Translations under genes and position numbers: made by a program
NCBI RefSeq assembly: GCF_016746085.1
Contig: NZ_JAERTZ010000012.1
Location: 186,001-250,000 of the forward strand
Direction: 5' to 3'
Length of the DNA stretch: 64,000 nucleotides
From: Zobellella iuensis
GTDB taxonomy: Bacteria > Pseudomonadota > Gammaproteobacteria > Enterobacterales > Aeromonadaceae
In this document: one piece after another, positions 35,644 through 43,353 of the stretch
Numbering within the stretch: the first letter of the stretch is position 1
Layout of the letters: every line of letters starts with the position of its first letter
The notes under the pieces: generated by a model
Seen by the model: the letters and a program-made list of their open reading frames with translations, nothing else
Told to the model about the DNA's origin: nothing
Database searches by the model: none

Positions 35644-36677
35644 GCGTACGTAAATTGCCCACCGGCAAGTGGCTGGCTCAAGTGTTTCCAGAAGGAAGAG
35701 CCGGCCGGCGGGTGCGCCGCCAGTTCACCACTAAAAGCGAGGCCATGGCCTTCGAGCGGTTTCTGCTGGAACCAAACCAAGAACGGCCATGGATGGATGA
35801 CGGGCAGAATGATGGCGACAATCGCCGTTTGCTGGATCTGGTGGAGACCTGGTTTAACCTGCACGGGCAAAGCCTGAGCGATGGCGAGCGGCGAAGGACC
35901 AAACTGCTCAACTTGTGCGAGGCCCTGGGGAATCCGGTGGCCACCGATTTCACCGCCCGGGATTTTGCCGCCTACCGCGAAGCCAGGCTTTCCGGGCAAC
36001 AGCCTAACCTTCGTGCAACCCAGCAGGAAGGGAAAGGGGTCAGCCCGACCACCGTCAACCGTGAGCACTCCTACCTGAGGGCGGTATTCAATGAGCTGAA
36101 ACGCCTGGGGGAATGGCAGGAAGACAACCCGCTGGACGGCGTGCGGGCCTTCAAGGTCGCTGAAAGTGAGCTGGCGTTCCTGTACGAGGTTGAGCTCAAG
36201 CGCCTGCTGTGTAGCTGTGCCGAGAGCAGCAACCCGGATCTGCTGCTGGTGGTCAAGCTGTGCCTGGCCACCGGTGCCCGTTGGTCAGAGGTCGAGAAGC
36301 TGCAGCAGTCCCAGATCTCCCCGCACCGGGTCACCTTCACCCGCACCAAGAGCAACAAGAACCGCACCATTCCGATCAGCCGGGAGCTGTTCGCCCAGCT
36401 CCCCAGGCGAAGGGGCCGGCTGTTCGGCGACTGCTACCGGGCGTTCGAGGTGGCCCTGGACAAGGCGGAGATCACCTTGCCCGAGGGCCAGTGCACCCAC
36501 GTTCTGCGCCACACCTTTGCCAGCCACTTCATGATGAACGGCGGCAATATCCTGGTGCTGCAGAAGATACTGGGCCACTCCACCATCAACATGACCATGC
36601 GCTATGCCCACTTCGCCCCCGACCACCTCGAGGACGCCGTGAAGATGAACCCACTGGTGGCGGCCGGGCTGCAGTGA
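35640..36677 (+). CDS. Tyrosine recombinase, P2-type integrase
   Basis: 345 residues. Catalytic residues R214 (GARWSEVEK), H287-x-x-R290 (HVLRHTFASHF), H313 (LGHSTINMTM) and Y322 (RYAHFAP) are all present, as in P2-family integrases. The N-terminal SAM-like domain spans ~60-165. It overlaps gpA by 4 nt, so it is part of the replication operon rather than placed at an element end. Because the att sites match the dusA recombinase, this second integrase may use another site, resolve multimers, or be left from a fused element. Confidence 0.9.
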   Translation: MSVRKLPTGKWLAQVFPEGRAGRRVRRQFTTKSEAMAFERFLLEPNQERPWMDDGQNDGDNRRLLDLVETWFNLHGQSLSDGERRRTKLLNLCEALGNPVATDFTARDFAAYREARLSGQQPNLRATQQEGKGVSPTTVNREHSYLRAVFNELKRLGEWQEDNPLDGVRAFKVAESELAFLYEVELKRLLCSCAESSNPDLLLVVKLCLATGARWSEVEKLQQSQISPHRVTFTRTKSNKNRTIPISRELFAQLPRRRGRLFGDCYRAFEVALDKAEITLPEGQCTHVLRHTFASHFMMNGGNILVLQKILGHSTINMTMRYAHFAPDHLEDAVKMNPLVAAGLQ

Positions 36678-37088
36678 TGGCGGAGAGGGCCACCAGGAGG
36701 CAGCCACGACGTAAACGAACACGCCACGGAAACCGCGCTCCTCCGCGCCCGCCTTCGCTCTTTACGTCATAAAAAATATGAAATTCTGCGGGTGTGCAAT
36801 ACACCCCGCCAAGCCGCGCCGTGACTGGGGTTCTGGCCGGGAAAGCGGAATTTCAACGAATGATCTTTTTTGAAGAAAAATGAAATTACGGCGGGGGCGC
36901 GCTGGATCCGGCAAGGATCGCAAAGCCGCGCCGGCTCTGCCTCTCCGGCCGTTTACGTGGCGAAAGTACGCCTGCCAGTGTTTTATCTGGCCAACAATAA
37001 ACATGACAGAAACCGAGGCAGGGAAAGGGGTTGGCCCGTTTTTATGACGGGCTGGAAAATTTCACTTTTGAAATTATTAGGGGGCAAT
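36678..37088. other. Intergenic region between P2-type int and ogr-like gene
   Basis: 411 bp, no gene. It contains an imperfect palindrome GCGGGTGT-gcaat-ACACCCCGC at 36789-36810. It also has two related blocks TATGAAATTCTGCGGG (from 36778) and AATGAAATTACGGCGGG (from 36879), about 101 bp apart. Candidates are regulatory sites of the Ogr-like gene or an attachment site for the adjacent integrase. Confidence 0.5.
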
Positions 37089-37400
37089 ATGCGCTTTACC
37101 TGCCGCGCCTGTGGGGCAAAGGCTACCGTCACGAAAAACCACCGGATTTCCGCCGATTACGCCGAGCTTTATATCAGTTGCAGCGAGGTTCTGTGTGGGC
37201 ACCGCTGGGTTGAATCCGTGGGGTACAAACACGAACTGGCACCCTCTCAGTTACCCATTAAGGATAGCAAGGTGTTCAGGCTGATCAGCAGCATGGCCCC
37301 GGCAGAACGGGAAGAGTTGGTGGAGCAACTGAAAAAAGAGTTACCACCTGTTATGGAGGTCAAACCGAACGGCCCCAGGATCATCAGGCGGTCAAGGTGA
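37089..37400 (+). CDS. Ogr/Delta-like zinc-finger late-gene activator
   Basis: 103 residues from the ATG at 37089 (AGGGGGC upstream); a longer in-frame reading from 36870 is not protein-like. Four cysteines at 5, 8, 31 and 36 give C-x2-C-x22-C-x4-C, exactly the zinc-binding spacing of P2 Ogr and P4 Delta, which activate P2 late promoters through RNA polymerase alpha. A satellite carrying such a protein can switch on helper late genes. It is longer than P2 Ogr, with a charged tail (MAPAEREELVEQLKKELPP). Confidence 0.88.
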   Translation: MRFTCRACGAKATVTKNHRISADYAELYISCSEVLCGHRWVESVGYKHELAPSQLPIKDSKVFRLISSMAPAEREELVEQLKKELPPVMEVKPNGPRIIRRSR

Positions 37401-37504
37401 CATGTCACACGTTCGAGCTATACTACTGCAAAATATAGAAAAGTGAGGGCCACAGTATGACGCTGGCAAGGCCGGGACACACAATGCCCCGGCAAAAGAA
37501 GTTA

Positions 37505-37590
37505 AAGCGTGTGTTCTTCCAGTTCGTGACGGCTGGCCACCGCCAGAAAATGACTACGATCTTGATACTATCCTTGTGATGTCTTTACCC
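37505..37590 (-). pseudogene. Decayed 3' end of a second hicB
   Basis: The minus strand reads V-K-T-S-Q-G-stop-Y-Q-D-R-S-H-F-L-A-V-A-S-R-H-E-L-E-E-H. This aligns with the C-terminus of the intact HicB at 29045 (V-K-A-S-Q-G-Q-Y-R-D-R-S-H-F-L-A-V-A-S-R-H-E-L-E-E-R), with an in-frame stop and no upstream domain. Weaker similarity continues to about 37635. It marks an ancient second hicAB locus or an internal junction. Confidence 0.75.
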
Positions 37591-37646
37591 TGGCATATTG
37601 AACTAAAATGCCAACATTGGGCTTTTTAGATACCTTTAATTAGTTT

Positions 37647-38447
37647 TCATCCAACCATGGATGATTCAAAATTATTTCGGTACCCAAAGCTATAGTTCTC
37701 TATATTATTAAACAGCACTTGAGAGTTCGTTGGTAGTTTAGATGAACCTCTAAATCCTTTAACAAACTCTTTCACTAATTCAGTAAAGTGATAAGATAAA
37801 CTTGGATGTTGCAAAGCATCTAACAATTCAAGATCAAATTCTTTTTTTATATATATGCTTAAACCTTGAAGTTTACGTTGCCATTTGAATAGATAATCAG
37901 ATTCACCTCCATCCTCCAGCTTTTCTTTTGGAGTAACGATTGACGTACCATGAGCAGCGACATTTCTTAAAGTGAAAATTGAGTTCAACCCTGACGATTT
38001 CTCTTTATCTAAAACTGAATCAATGTTTTTCCCAAAGACTTCTTTATACTGCCTCTTTAAATTATCCCATCCACCTTTAAACTCAACATCATCTCTATAC
38101 TTAGCAGTAATTGAATATGCTCGACATATTGCAGTATAATCATCTTCAACCTTTCTAGATATTGATAGCTCGCCAATTCTACCTGCATCAATCTGCATAA
38201 CCTCGCAAAGAAGTGCTCGTAACGACCCTTCAAGAACAGCAGCCAATTGATTAATATAGATTAAGTTAAGACCTATGAGCACAGGGCTTAACTTTATATC
38301 TGAATACTTTTCAGTAAAAATATAATCAGGATATCCTTCACCTGAAAATTTTGCTTTTTTCCTTATTTGAAGAGCAACTTCATCGCATGCTTTCAGCAAA
38401 TAGGTACTTGTATTCATTTGGATATATTTGTAACTATTTCTTTCCAT
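37647..38447 (-). CDS. HEPN-domain protein, partner of the TIR protein
   Basis: 266 residues, AT-rich gene. A helical N-terminal segment (INQLAAVLEGSLRALLCEVM) and the motif R161-N-V-A-A-H166 (FTLRNVAAHGTSI) fit the R-x4-6-H active site of HEPN ribonucleases. AGGA lies 11 nt before the ATG. It follows the TIR gene on the same strand after 171 bp. HEPN proteins commonly act as RNA-cutting toxins or defence effectors; here that is inference. Base composition is far from the surrounding GC-rich DNA, indicating separate acquisition as cargo. Confidence 0.65.
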   Translation of the reverse strand: MERNSYKYIQMNTSTYLLKACDEVALQIRKKAKFSGEGYPDYIFTEKYSDIKLSPVLIGLNLIYINQLAAVLEGSLRALLCEVMQIDAGRIGELSISRKVEDDYTAICRAYSITAKYRDDVEFKGGWDNLKRQYKEVFGKNIDSVLDKEKSSGLNSIFTLRNVAAHGTSIVTPKEKLEDGGESDYLFKWQRKLQGLSIYIKKEFDLELLDALQHPSLSYHFTELVKEFVKGFRGSSKLPTNSQVLFNNIENYSFGYRNNFESSMVG

Positions 38448-38618
38448 GCAACCATATTCCTATGACACGTATAAAATTAAAATACAACACCGTATAAAGT
38501 GTGTAATAGACTCCACCACCTAACCTAAAAAATTACACCATAAACACGAAACCCAACCTTGAACTGAAAGTACCGAGCATTGGAAGTCACTCTCAAACTC
38601 TTTGTTATCAATTCATCT

Positions 38619-39701
38619 TCATTCAATAACCTGCGAGTCAATCAGCATAGAAATCAATCTAACTATCGCATTTACACTAAAGCCACCCTGATCAAAAATA
38701 ACCCTGACATTTTCATCAATTACTTCTCTATAGCTAATTTTCCCAGCTTCTTTAGGCTGAACAGTGAAATCAACATCTTCATATCTAAAGTAGCCCCCAT
38801 TAAGGATTGATTGCCCGACCCCAACTTTATATAGTCTCGAAGAAACTTTAAAATCAGCCGTTTCCATTGATACATCATCATTAAGAACGAGGTTACACCA
38901 AATTTTAACAAGGTTACCCTTTCCATAAAGGTCATCAGAGATAATATTTAAAAATTCACTATAGTTGGATAATATAAAAGGATCGATTTTTATTCTTATT
39001 CCGATATCTTCACGACTTGAGTGCGTAGCAATTAAACCATGAGAATAAAGAGTTCGCTCTCCACCAAAGCCAGCCTGAATCCCTAACTCATTTAACCTAT
39101 TGGAAATTACACGCAATGGTTCATCGCAAATAGAAACTGTTTTACCTGGCTCATTCGTCTTAGAAAACCTCTCCGGAAAAGTGAAGCTTATGTAATCCAC
39201 TTTCTCTATTAACTTTGACTCTTCTGAAGATATGGTTTCATCAAAGCCTGACAATTCCACAAAGTCATATTCAGTATAGGACTCGGAATATTCGCATCCA
39301 AACTCACGGTTTAGCACCGTTATAATATTATTCATTCCATTTTCTGAATTAATATTAAACCCTTGCAGTAAGTTTAGCGGTGGCCTTAAACCACCCACAT
39401 CCACACCTTTAATACCAATGGGAATAACCTTAACCCCCCTAGAATAAGCAAACCCCGATTCAAAATAGATCCAACTTGAAGAAAGTGAAGTCGGTGAAAC
39501 AAATACAAACATCACCTTTGCCTTGTGTAAATTTTCTTCAATCTTATGAACCCAGTTATTACCAAAAGGGATACTTTGACCATCGCTAGATTGAAATATT
39601 TCAACCGTTTTTGCTGTGGTTGCTGATACCTTTTTGTGTAAGTATGAAATATAGTCCTTATCCGCAGATGAGTGACTAAAGAAAATTGTTGGTTTTTCCA
39701 C
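38619..39701 (-). CDS. TIR-domain protein with novel C-terminal domain
   Basis: 360 residues from GTG at 39701 (GGAGGGGAA just upstream). The TIR domain spans ~1-135: IFFSHSSADKDYISYLHKKV at the start, and FVSPTSLSSSWIYFESGFAY with W77-x-x-F-E81, E81 being the likely NADase glutamate. Residues ~160-360 form a second domain (VDYISFTFPERFSK; GFGGERTLYSHGLIATHSSR; RVIFDQGGFSVNAIVRLISM) that I cannot assign. Bacterial TIR proteins usually hydrolyse NAD+ or make signalling nucleotides on phage infection. It is paired with the downstream HEPN gene, and AT-rich like it. Confidence 0.78.
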   Translation of the reverse strand: MEKPTIFFSHSSADKDYISYLHKKVSATTAKTVEIFQSSDGQSIPFGNNWVHKIEENLHKAKVMFVFVSPTSLSSSWIYFESGFAYSRGVKVIPIGIKGVDVGGLRPPLNLLQGFNINSENGMNNIITVLNREFGCEYSESYTEYDFVELSGFDETISSEESKLIEKVDYISFTFPERFSKTNEPGKTVSICDEPLRVISNRLNELGIQAGFGGERTLYSHGLIATHSSREDIGIRIKIDPFILSNYSEFLNIISDDLYGKGNLVKIWCNLVLNDDVSMETADFKVSSRLYKVGVGQSILNGGYFRYEDVDFTVQPKEAGKISYREVIDENVRVIFDQGGFSVNAIVRLISMLIDSQVIE

Positions 39702-40516
39702 TTCCCCTCCAATCTATAACGCTAGGCTAAACAGTGATCGTCAGCGATTCCACTGGAGACCACGACTTGATAATTAATGGTTTAATCAAACTTTTGGTTG
39801 TATATGCGTATCAGACTGCGACAATCTAAGTATCCCAGCCGAGAAAAGTAAATTATATAGTGTATGCGAACAGTGCTGTAAGAGGCCTTTAAACAAACGA
39901 AATCAGCATAATTTCCTGCAATGGGCACGCTACCGCCCGGGTCTTGCGGGCGACCTTGCCTCTCCTCGTCCCTATTGAGGTTGCTCTCTGCCAGTCGATT
40001 GGCATCGTATGAAGCTTTTGCATTATGACGTTACAGGCCGCCGAATGGAAGAAGAGCCCCGGTGTGCAGCATAGAGCCCCGGCCGCTACTGAGCCAGGCT
40101 GGAATTAATGCTCTGGGATCACCGAGGGCCCCTTCAGCTCGACGTGATATTGCCGGCTACCAAACCCTGGATTCAATGTGAGGGTCCAGGGCTCCGCCCT
40201 GGCGGGTATGGGCGGAGCCCATGAAGACCCCGCGAAACTGCAGGCCGGGACAAGTCCGCTACGCGATCACTGATGCATCAGGCGATACAAGGCTTTTTCG
40301 CGCCCTGCCAAACCGGGCTTTTGCCGAAAGATGCCAAGTAGAATGCTTTTGGCTGTGGGTAGGTATATCAAACACCCGGCTCAGCCTGCGGTAGGAAGCC
40401 CGGGAACGGGTGGAGAGTATAGCGGTGGCAGGTGCCAGAAAGTGCGTTTAGTCAGACCCTTGGTGATCCATAAGTATCCCAAGGAATTTATCACCACAAT
40501 AAAAACAATAGCTTAT
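39702..40516. other. Gene-free right end of the element
   Basis: 815 bp without a convincing gene. The first ~150 bp are AT-rich and probably carry the TIR promoter. The rest is GC-richer and contains a perfect 11-bp inverted repeat GGGCTCCGCCC / GGGCGGAGCCC at 40189-40220 (10-nt loop), and a GCCC-x9-GGGC-TTTT hairpin near 40302. Packaging site or replication-related structure are possibilities I cannot test. Confidence 0.5.
40189..40220. repeat. Perfect 11-bp inverted repeat near attR
   Basis: GGGCTCCGCCC (40189-40199), loop TGGCGGGTAT, GGGCGGAGCCC (40210-40220). Very stable as single strand. It lies in non-coding DNA with no poly-U, so it is unlikely to be a simple terminator. Confidence 0.7.
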
Positions 40517-40603
40517 TTAAAAATCCGCCCCATCGAGCATGGGGGCGACGGAGAAGCGGCCGCTGGCGAAGGAGGAGGTTCGGGTCGGGGAGTCTTGCGT
40601 CAT
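40517..40603 (-). pseudogene. dusA: Displaced original 5' end of dusA
   Basis: ATG at 40603 opens a 28-codon frame reading MTQDSPTRTSSFASGRFSVA then P-M-L-D-G-A-D-F-stop. Residues up to L-D match the FMN-loop start of DusA; beyond the att core the frame enters element DNA and stops. This is the native dusA start separated from its body by the 13.4-kb insertion. Upstream, TATACT near 40639-40644 (minus strand) is a plausible -10 of the old dusA promoter. Confidence 0.92.
40536..40546. mobile_element. attR core of the dusA-integrated element
   Basis: AGCATGGGGGC, identical to 27093-27103. To its right is host DNA (native dusA start, then the GTPase genes); to its left, element DNA. Confidence 0.9.
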
Positions 40604-40671
40604 GGGCACCGGTCGTCAGTACAAAAATCAAGCGGCGGAGTATACCCCAAAACCGCCCCCATGGGGAGGCC

Positions 40672-42165
40672 TCAGCCGTCCCGGTACAGGCCCCACATCT
40701 GCCGGCCCAGGCGGCGCAGCCGGGCCAGCTGTGCCTTGAGCGCCGGACTTTGGGCCCCTTGCCGGCGGCGGGCGAGCTGGGTCTGGATGGCGTCGTCGTG
40801 GGCGGCGGCCAGCCGTTCGAGCAGTTCCTCCAGCCCTTGCTGCGGTTGTCCCGGCGCCAGGCTCAGGGCCAGGGCCTGGTCGGCACCCAACAGCGTGCGG
40901 TTGTAGTCCAGCGCCTCCCGGATGGTCGCGATCTTGGCCGGGTCCCCGGGCGGGGCCGAGACCGGGGGCAGCAGCTCCACCTGGTTGACCAGGGCCAGCA
41001 GGGGCGGCGCCCGACGGCCACGCTGCTCGGGCCGGGCTAGGTAGGCGTCGAACGCCTGCTTCAGGGACAGATCCGCCTGCCGGGCCGACTGGTTGGCCTT
41101 CAGCAGCCAGAGCACCAGATCGCTGTCCGCCATCTGCCGCACCAGCCAGTCTTCGGCCGCCTCCGGGGTGGCGATGCCGGGGGTGTCGACCAGGTGCAGC
41201 AGAGGAATCCCCTCCAGTTGATAGCGGTACACCCGCTTGCGCTCGGTGCTGGGCAGGGCGCTCACCTCCGCCACCGTGCGTCCGAGCAGGGCGTTGATCA
41301 GGGACGACTTGCCCGCGTTGGGCTGGCCCACCAGCAGCACCCGCAGCGGGGCCGGGTCTGGTGCCAGATCCTGTTGGTCTTCCGCCAGGCGGGGATCCGG
41401 CGGCAGCTCCCGCTGCGCCAGCCGGAAGCGCCCGCCGTAGAGATCGATGGCCACCGCCGCCACCTCCGCCAGCAGGGCCTGCTTGAGCTGCAGTTGCAGC
41501 TGCTCGCTCATGCCCTCGAACAACTCGCCCAGTATCCGATCCCGGCCCGCCGCCACCCAGCCCTCGGGGGTCAGCAGCCGCAACCAGCGATAGGCGTCGT
41601 ACCAGCGCTTGGCGGCGCGCAGCCGGTCCCGCTGCCGGTAAAGGCCATGCAGTCGGTCCAGCCGCAACTGCTCCACATAGGGCACATGTTCCAGCAGGAA
41701 ACGGCGATAGCGCCGGCTCACCTCCTCGGTCAGCAGCAGCAGCTCGGGCAGGGTGAAGGCCAGCTCGGCTTCCCGGCCCCCGGGGTGGTAATCGGCCGCC
41801 ACCTGACGGAACAGGGCCAGGCTGTGTTCCCGCAGCCGAGCCCACTCCGGCTCCCGGGCCAGCCGCTCCCGCCCCGTCGCCAGGGCCCGCTGCCAGATCT
41901 CCCGCTCGAAGGCCGACCACTGGCCGTCCGGCTCCGGCTGCCAATCCGGGATGGCCGGGGCCTGCCGTCGGCGCAGCCAGGGCAACGGCAGGCAGGCCAG
42001 CAGCAGCAACAGCAAGAACCAGCCCCAGGCACCGCGCTCGAACAGGTAGAGCGCGCCCAGCAGGCTGAGCAACAGCACCGGCAGGGCACCGCCGAGCAGC
42101 AGTACCAGAGGGAAGGCGGGCAGCCGTCGGCGCAGCAGCCGGAGGTTATCGGCGATGGGTTTCAT
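40672..42165 (-). CDS. Membrane-anchored dynamin-like/Era-type GTPase
   Basis: 497 residues. Two N-terminal transmembrane helices (PLVLLLGGALPVLLLSLLGA; WFLLLLLLACLPLPWL) precede a ~200-residue helical region and a GTPase domain: G1 GQPNAGKSS (~residue 282), G3 DTPG, and a G4-like N-Q-V-E instead of N-K-x-D. The partner gene encodes another GTPase and overlaps it by 20 nt. Such pairs occur in several gammaproteobacteria with unknown function, possibly membrane remodelling. Before the insertion it lay directly upstream of dusA. Confidence 0.75.
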   Translation of the reverse strand: MKPIADNLRLLRRRLPAFPLVLLLGGALPVLLLSLLGALYLFERGAWGWFLLLLLLACLPLPWLRRRQAPAIPDWQPEPDGQWSAFEREIWQRALATGRERLAREPEWARLREHSLALFRQVAADYHPGGREAELAFTLPELLLLTEEVSRRYRRFLLEHVPYVEQLRLDRLHGLYRQRDRLRAAKRWYDAYRWLRLLTPEGWVAAGRDRILGELFEGMSEQLQLQLKQALLAEVAAVAIDLYGGRFRLAQRELPPDPRLAEDQQDLAPDPAPLRVLLVGQPNAGKSSLINALLGRTVAEVSALPSTERKRVYRYQLEGIPLLHLVDTPGIATPEAAEDWLVRQMADSDLVLWLLKANQSARQADLSLKQAFDAYLARPEQRGRRAPPLLALVNQVELLPPVSAPPGDPAKIATIREALDYNRTLLGADQALALSLAPGQPQQGLEELLERLAAAHDDAIQTQLARRRQGAQSPALKAQLARLRRLGRQMWGLYRDG

Positions 42166-43261
42166 GTTCTGCGGTGCTCCTGATGTCGTGCAGCGCCTGC
42201 TCGAAGCTGGCCCTGATGTCGCCGGCCACGACCTCTTCCCCCCGGCTCAGGTGATAGAGGTATTTGCAGGCGGCCCGGCCCAGGGCGTAGGTGGTGGCGA
42301 AACTCATGGCGGCGGCGGTGGCCGCACCCAGGGTCTGGCCGTAAAGGGGAATAAACTTGACCAGTTGGCGCGCGCCCAGGCGGGACAGGTAATGGAGCGC
42401 GAAGCCGCCGCCCAGGGCGGCGGCGAACTCGGCGAAGCGCCGCCTGTCCCACTCCAGGCCGTAATGGGCGGCCAGGCTGTGCAGCAGCTTGCCCTGGATG
42501 CCGGGCACCGCCACCAGGCCCACCGCCGGCAGGGCATCGCAGGCACCGGCGGCCCCCGCGTACCAGAGCAGCTCCCGGCGCAGCAGGGCGAAGTTGTGCT
42601 GCTCCCGATCCCGGTGCCGGCTGTGGTCGAGCAGTTGCCGCGCTATGGGCAGCAAGTCGGCCAGTTGCGCCAGCAAGGCGTCCAGGCCCTGCGCCTCGCC
42701 CGCCGGCGGCAAATCCAGCTCGGCCCGGGCCAGAGGCTGCCCCCAGGCCTGCTCCAGCTGTTGCTGATGCCGGGCCAGCGCCTGCCCGCGCTGGCGGGGA
42801 TCGCCCACCAGCCCCAGGCCGGTGTGCACCGCCAGCACTTGCGCTATCCCCCCCTGGCGGCGGATGTCCACCAGCGCCTTGAGCAGGCCGCCCTGCTCAG
42901 GATCGTCGGCGCGCACCAGCACCAGCAGGGCATGGCTGCGGTCCTGGCAGGCACGGATATCCTCCGCCGGATCGTAACCCGCCTCGCCCAGGCCACGGGT
43001 GTCGAGGAAACGCAGCACCGGCCGGGCGGCGGGGAAGTCGTAGCCGGCGGCGGTGCGGGTGCAGGGGCGAAAGCCGTTGCCGACCTCGACCTTGCTATCG
43101 CCGGTCAGGGCCCGGATCAGGGAAGACTTGCCCGCCCCCGTCTTGCCCAGCAGCCAGAGAGTGGGCAACTGCGCCTGGCGGGCCCGGAAGGCCGGGCTCA
43201 ACGCCGGATTGGGCTCCGGCGACAGGGCGGCGTAGAGACGTTTGAACAGATCCCCGGTCAT
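42146..43261 (-). CDS. YcjF/DUF697-type GTPase
   Basis: 371 residues. N-terminal GTPase: G1 GKTGAGKSS (~residue 39), G3 D-T-R-G in FLDTRGLGE, strand LLVLVRADDPEQ. The C-terminal DUF697-like region has small-residue helices (VGLVAVPGIQGKLLHSLA; GQTLGAATAAAMSFATTYAL) that look membrane-associating. First of two overlapping GTPase genes. Cellular role unknown. It is divergent from zur with 92 bp between. Confidence 0.75.
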   Translation of the reverse strand: MTGDLFKRLYAALSPEPNPALSPAFRARQAQLPTLWLLGKTGAGKSSLIRALTGDSKVEVGNGFRPCTRTAAGYDFPAARPVLRFLDTRGLGEAGYDPAEDIRACQDRSHALLVLVRADDPEQGGLLKALVDIRRQGGIAQVLAVHTGLGLVGDPRQRGQALARHQQQLEQAWGQPLARAELDLPPAGEAQGLDALLAQLADLLPIARQLLDHSRHRDREQHNFALLRRELLWYAGAAGACDALPAVGLVAVPGIQGKLLHSLAAHYGLEWDRRRFAEFAAALGGGFALHYLSRLGARQLVKFIPLYGQTLGAATAAAMSFATTYALGRAACKYLYHLSRGEEVVAGDIRASFEQALHDIRSTAEHETHRR

Positions 43262-43353
43262 ATGGCTCCTCGCTGACTTTGCGCTCGGTCGCAGCCAAGG
43301 CGGCTGTGCCTGTGCTAATATGCCCGCAAAGAACTTCAGGATATCCGTTTTAT

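Noticed and set aside
36870-37088. N-terminal extension of the Ogr-like protein
   Set aside because: The zinc-finger family starts at the residue just before the first cysteine pair, and a good ribosome site precedes the ATG at 37089.
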